A stretch of DNA of 64,000 nucleotides from Geminicoccaceae bacterium (GTDB lineage Bacteria > Pseudomonadota > Alphaproteobacteria > Geminicoccales > Geminicoccaceae), in NCBI GenBank assembly GCA_028285265.1, contig JANQPX010000030.1, positions 186,001 to 250,000 of the forward strand, read 5' to 3'. Shown here piece by piece: positions 62,536 to 64,000 of this stretch. Both the position numbers and the translations under genes were made by a program. Numbering within the stretch: position 1 is the stretch's first letter; each line of letters opens with the position of its first letter. Below the pieces are notes generated by a model. It had not been told where the DNA came from. It searched no databases and saw only the letters and a list, made by a program, of their open reading frames with translations.

Positions 62536-62860
62536 GAGATATCCCCTGCATTGGCTTGCGTCGCTGACGATCCGGGCGCCCCTTATTTAGCATATAGATT
62601 TTGGGCTTTATGCGCCAAGAGAGGAAAAACCGCTGTCGTGCAACTGTCGAGAGACGATCTTGCTCCAAGCAGATGGCGATCGCTCGACAGCCGCTTTTGG
62701 CAGGAACCATTCCTTTGAGCGGGCGATATTGGATCCGTTCCATAAGGTTGCTTGCCACAACCCGGTACGCTGGAACGGGTCTCAAGCCCCCTAGACCCGG
62801 ATTTTAGGACTTCTAGTCTTGTTCTCGAGGCTACCGGCATCCTGAACCGGAGGACACGTG
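62536..62860. other. Divergent intergenic region, oxidoreductase / small membrane protein
   Basis: 325 bases without a gene. Contains the candidate minus-strand promoter listed separately. A plus-strand frame at 62601-62807 shows no family content or ribosome site. Confidence 0.5.
62589..62618 (-). promoter_or_regulatory. Possible promoter of the Gfo/Idh oxidoreductase gene
   Basis: On the minus strand TTGGCG (62618-62613) and TATGCT (62594-62589) are 18 bases apart, about 54 bases upstream of the ATG. The matches are four of six for both elements, so it is a fair candidate. Confidence 0.4.
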
Positions 62861-63139
62861 ATGCAGCCATTTGAGGCTTGGCGCTTTGACGTCAACATCT
62901 TGATCGATCGTTTAACGTTGGGCTTAGAGATGTTTGGGCCCTATGCGGATTGGCTTTGGATGATTCCGGCCATTTGGATCATGACGATTATATCACTTTG
63001 GTATCTGACGCTTCATCGGCAGCGTCAGGCCGACAGGGCTTATCTCGCCTATGCGTCGCGCAACCTGTCTCTCTTACGACGTCTCGCCAAACAGCGGGCT
63101 CGCGAAGTCTCCCATCCCAAGCGTTACGATTATCGCTAA
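62861..63139 (+). CDS. 92-residue single-pass membrane protein, unknown
   Basis: Small protein with an N-terminal amphipathic stretch (FEAWRFDVNILIDRLTLGLEMFGPY), one membrane segment (WLWMIPAIWIMTIISLWYLTL), then a strongly basic C-terminal helix (HRQRQADRAYLAYASRNLSLLRRLAKQRAREV). No family recognised. GGAGGA lies six bases before ATG 62861; a GTG precedes it directly. It stands alone between a divergent oxidoreductase and a convergent permease. Confidence 0.7.
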   Translation: MQPFEAWRFDVNILIDRLTLGLEMFGPYADWLWMIPAIWIMTIISLWYLTLHRQRQADRAYLAYASRNLSLLRRLAKQRAREVSHPKRYDYR

Positions 63140-63274
63140 ATGGTGCGGCAAAGATCTCGGCGATGCGTGCTTGGCAGTTAGGACTTTCCAACCCTCGTTG
63201 AGGCCAACAGCGCGCAGGGGCAGAGAGGCTGGCGTGAGGAGAAGCGGGTGACGCTTGATCGATCGTCGGTGATC

Positions 63275-64000
63275 TCAAACAACGATGCCAAAACCGATGC
63301 CAATCAGCACCGCTCCGCCGATGCCGAAGGCGATATAGCTTGCAAAGACGCCTGGCTTAACGAGTGACCAGACGGCCGCCATGGCCGGTATACAGCTGAC
63401 GGCGCCGGCCATCATGAACGCCATACCTGCCCCGGGGCTCATGCCCTGGGTCATGAGTCCCGCGACGAGGGGCGGGGCGGCGTAACTGTTGAGATAGGCA
63501 GGTGCGCCGACAAGTGCCGCGGTTAGAACCGGCATCAGGCCATCACCTCCAACCCATTTGCCAATCACATCGGCGGGCACATAGGTCACCAAGAGGCCTT
63601 GTAGGAGGTAAGCAAATGTGAGCCACTTCAAGAGAAAAAGGCCGTTAGCAAGCGCTTCGCTTACGAATGTTTTGACACGCTCCGTTTCATGCCAGAACCG
63701 CCAGACCGGGCGCTGATGAACGTTAGACCTCTGGCCGCAACAGCCGCCACCAGTTCGGGCGCGGACGGCATCATTAAACAGGCCGCCTCGAACAAGAAGC
63801 CGCATGGCGAATCCACCAAACAATCCCAGTGCAACGGCACCGACCGCCTTACCGATCGCAAATGGCCAGCCAAGTGCTGATGCCGTAATGAAGAGTGTTG
63901 GTGGGTCAATCAGCGGTGAGGAGAGCCAAAATGCCATGACCGCGGAAAGCGGTGCGCCCATGGCGAGAAGCCCTGCAATGAAGGGAATGACCTCGCAGGA
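63275..64000 (-). CDS. YraQ/DUF318-family permease, 5' end beyond the window
   Basis: C-terminal 241 residues of a membrane permease; the frame is open to the right edge and the start is outside. The visible part has several hydrophobic segments: EVIPFIAGLLAMGAPLSAVMAFWLSSPLIDPP, FAIGKAVGAVALGLFGGFAMRLLV, LFLLKWLTFAYLLQGLLVTYV and the end FASYIAFGIGGAVLIGIGFGIVV, with the paired PxIP-type turn SCIPAMAAVWSLVKPGV typical of the YraQ (DUF318) permeases linked to metal or organic-acid export. A CGQ/GGCCGQRS cysteine-containing stretch sits in the middle loop. Substrate unknown. Confidence 0.75.
   Translation of the reverse strand, partial: SCEVIPFIAGLLAMGAPLSAVMAFWLSSPLIDPPTLFITASALGWPFAIGKAVGAVALGLFGGFAMRLLVRGGLFNDAVRARTGGGCCGQRSNVHQRPVWRFWHETERVKTFVSEALANGLFLLKWLTFAYLLQGLLVTYVPADVIGKWVGGDGLMPVLTAALVGAPAYLNSYAAPPLVAGLMTQGMSPGAGMAFMMAGAVSCIPAMAAVWSLVKPGVFASYIAFGIGGAVLIGIGFGIVV

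Noticed and set aside
1..64000. tRNA, rRNA, CRISPR, insertion sequences or prophage genes
   Set aside because: None was recognised on either strand: no repeat-spacer pattern, transposase, integrase or phage structural gene seen.

Overview
The window reads as a chromosomal segment of an alphaproteobacterium, moderately GC-rich and probably a free-living Rhodospirillales-like organism. The best evidence is a stand-alone F0 operon in the order atpI-atpB-atpE-atpF'-atpF with no F1 genes beside it. Supporting evidence is the one-cysteine DksA, the sdhCDAB operon, flagellar and Tad-pilus genes, and a choline/betaine-type GMC oxidoreductase. No rRNA, tRNA, IS element, prophage or CRISPR array was recognised. 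It looks like ordinary chromosomal gene content rather than a mobile island.

Layout, left to right. 0.4-3.2 kb: a Tad/Flp secretin (CpaC) and its CpaD lipoprotein. 3.2-6.0 kb (minus): an ECHDC3-like crotonase, a CoA-binding protein and O-acetylhomoserine sulfhydrylase. 6.4-9.9 kb: a hotdog thioesterase, rplM-rpsI with a strong terminator, a short zinc-finger protein, a PfkB sugar kinase and dksA. 10.1-12.7 kb: moeB, then a flagellar fragment (FlhB C-domain homologue, a small helical protein, fliO, fliP). 12.8-13.7 kb: a membrane fatty acid desaturase. 14.0-19.8 kb: a complete dipeptide-type ABC importer (Tat-exported binding protein, two permeases, fused double ATPase) with an intrinsic terminator after the binding-protein gene. 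20.0-23.1 kb: GNAT, SCP-x-type thiolase and MFS genes.

23.5-27.2 kb (minus): an orphan pair of dipeptide-type ABC ATPases in which the second is fused in one frame, through an acidic/proline-rich linker, to a complete aldehyde dehydrogenase. 27.9-31.6 kb: a membrane-anchored thermonuclease, an unknown small protein, and larC-larE-larB for the nickel-pincer cofactor, behind a leader with several alternative hairpins. 31.6-34.2 kb: a pseudouridine synthase, a class-I glutamine-amidotransferase-like hydrolase and a DUF599 membrane protein. 34.4-37.6 kb: an EndoQ-like PHP nuclease fused to a complete UvrD-family helicase. 37.6-44.9 kb: EamA and MFS transporters, an ABC exporter, a choline-dehydrogenase-like enzyme and a GST. 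44.9-47.4 kb (minus): the F0 operon. 47.6-56.1 kb: a Sel1-repeat lipoprotein, FAH-family protein, benzoylformate-decarboxylase-like ThDP enzyme, malic enzyme-PTA fusion and htpX. 56.4-59.9 kb: sdhCDAB.

59.9-61.0 kb is nearly gene-free. It holds a decayed reading frame, a candidate small RNA or terminator, and a 53-residue membrane-protein gene. The window closes with a Gfo/Idh-like oxidoreductase, a 92-residue membrane protein and the 3' part of a YraQ-type permease cut by the right edge.

The most unusual items are the ABC ATPase-aldehyde dehydrogenase fusion, the EndoQ-UvrD fusion, and the lar operon carrying a nuclease and an unknown gene but no larA. All identifications come from reading the sequence; no database search was run.
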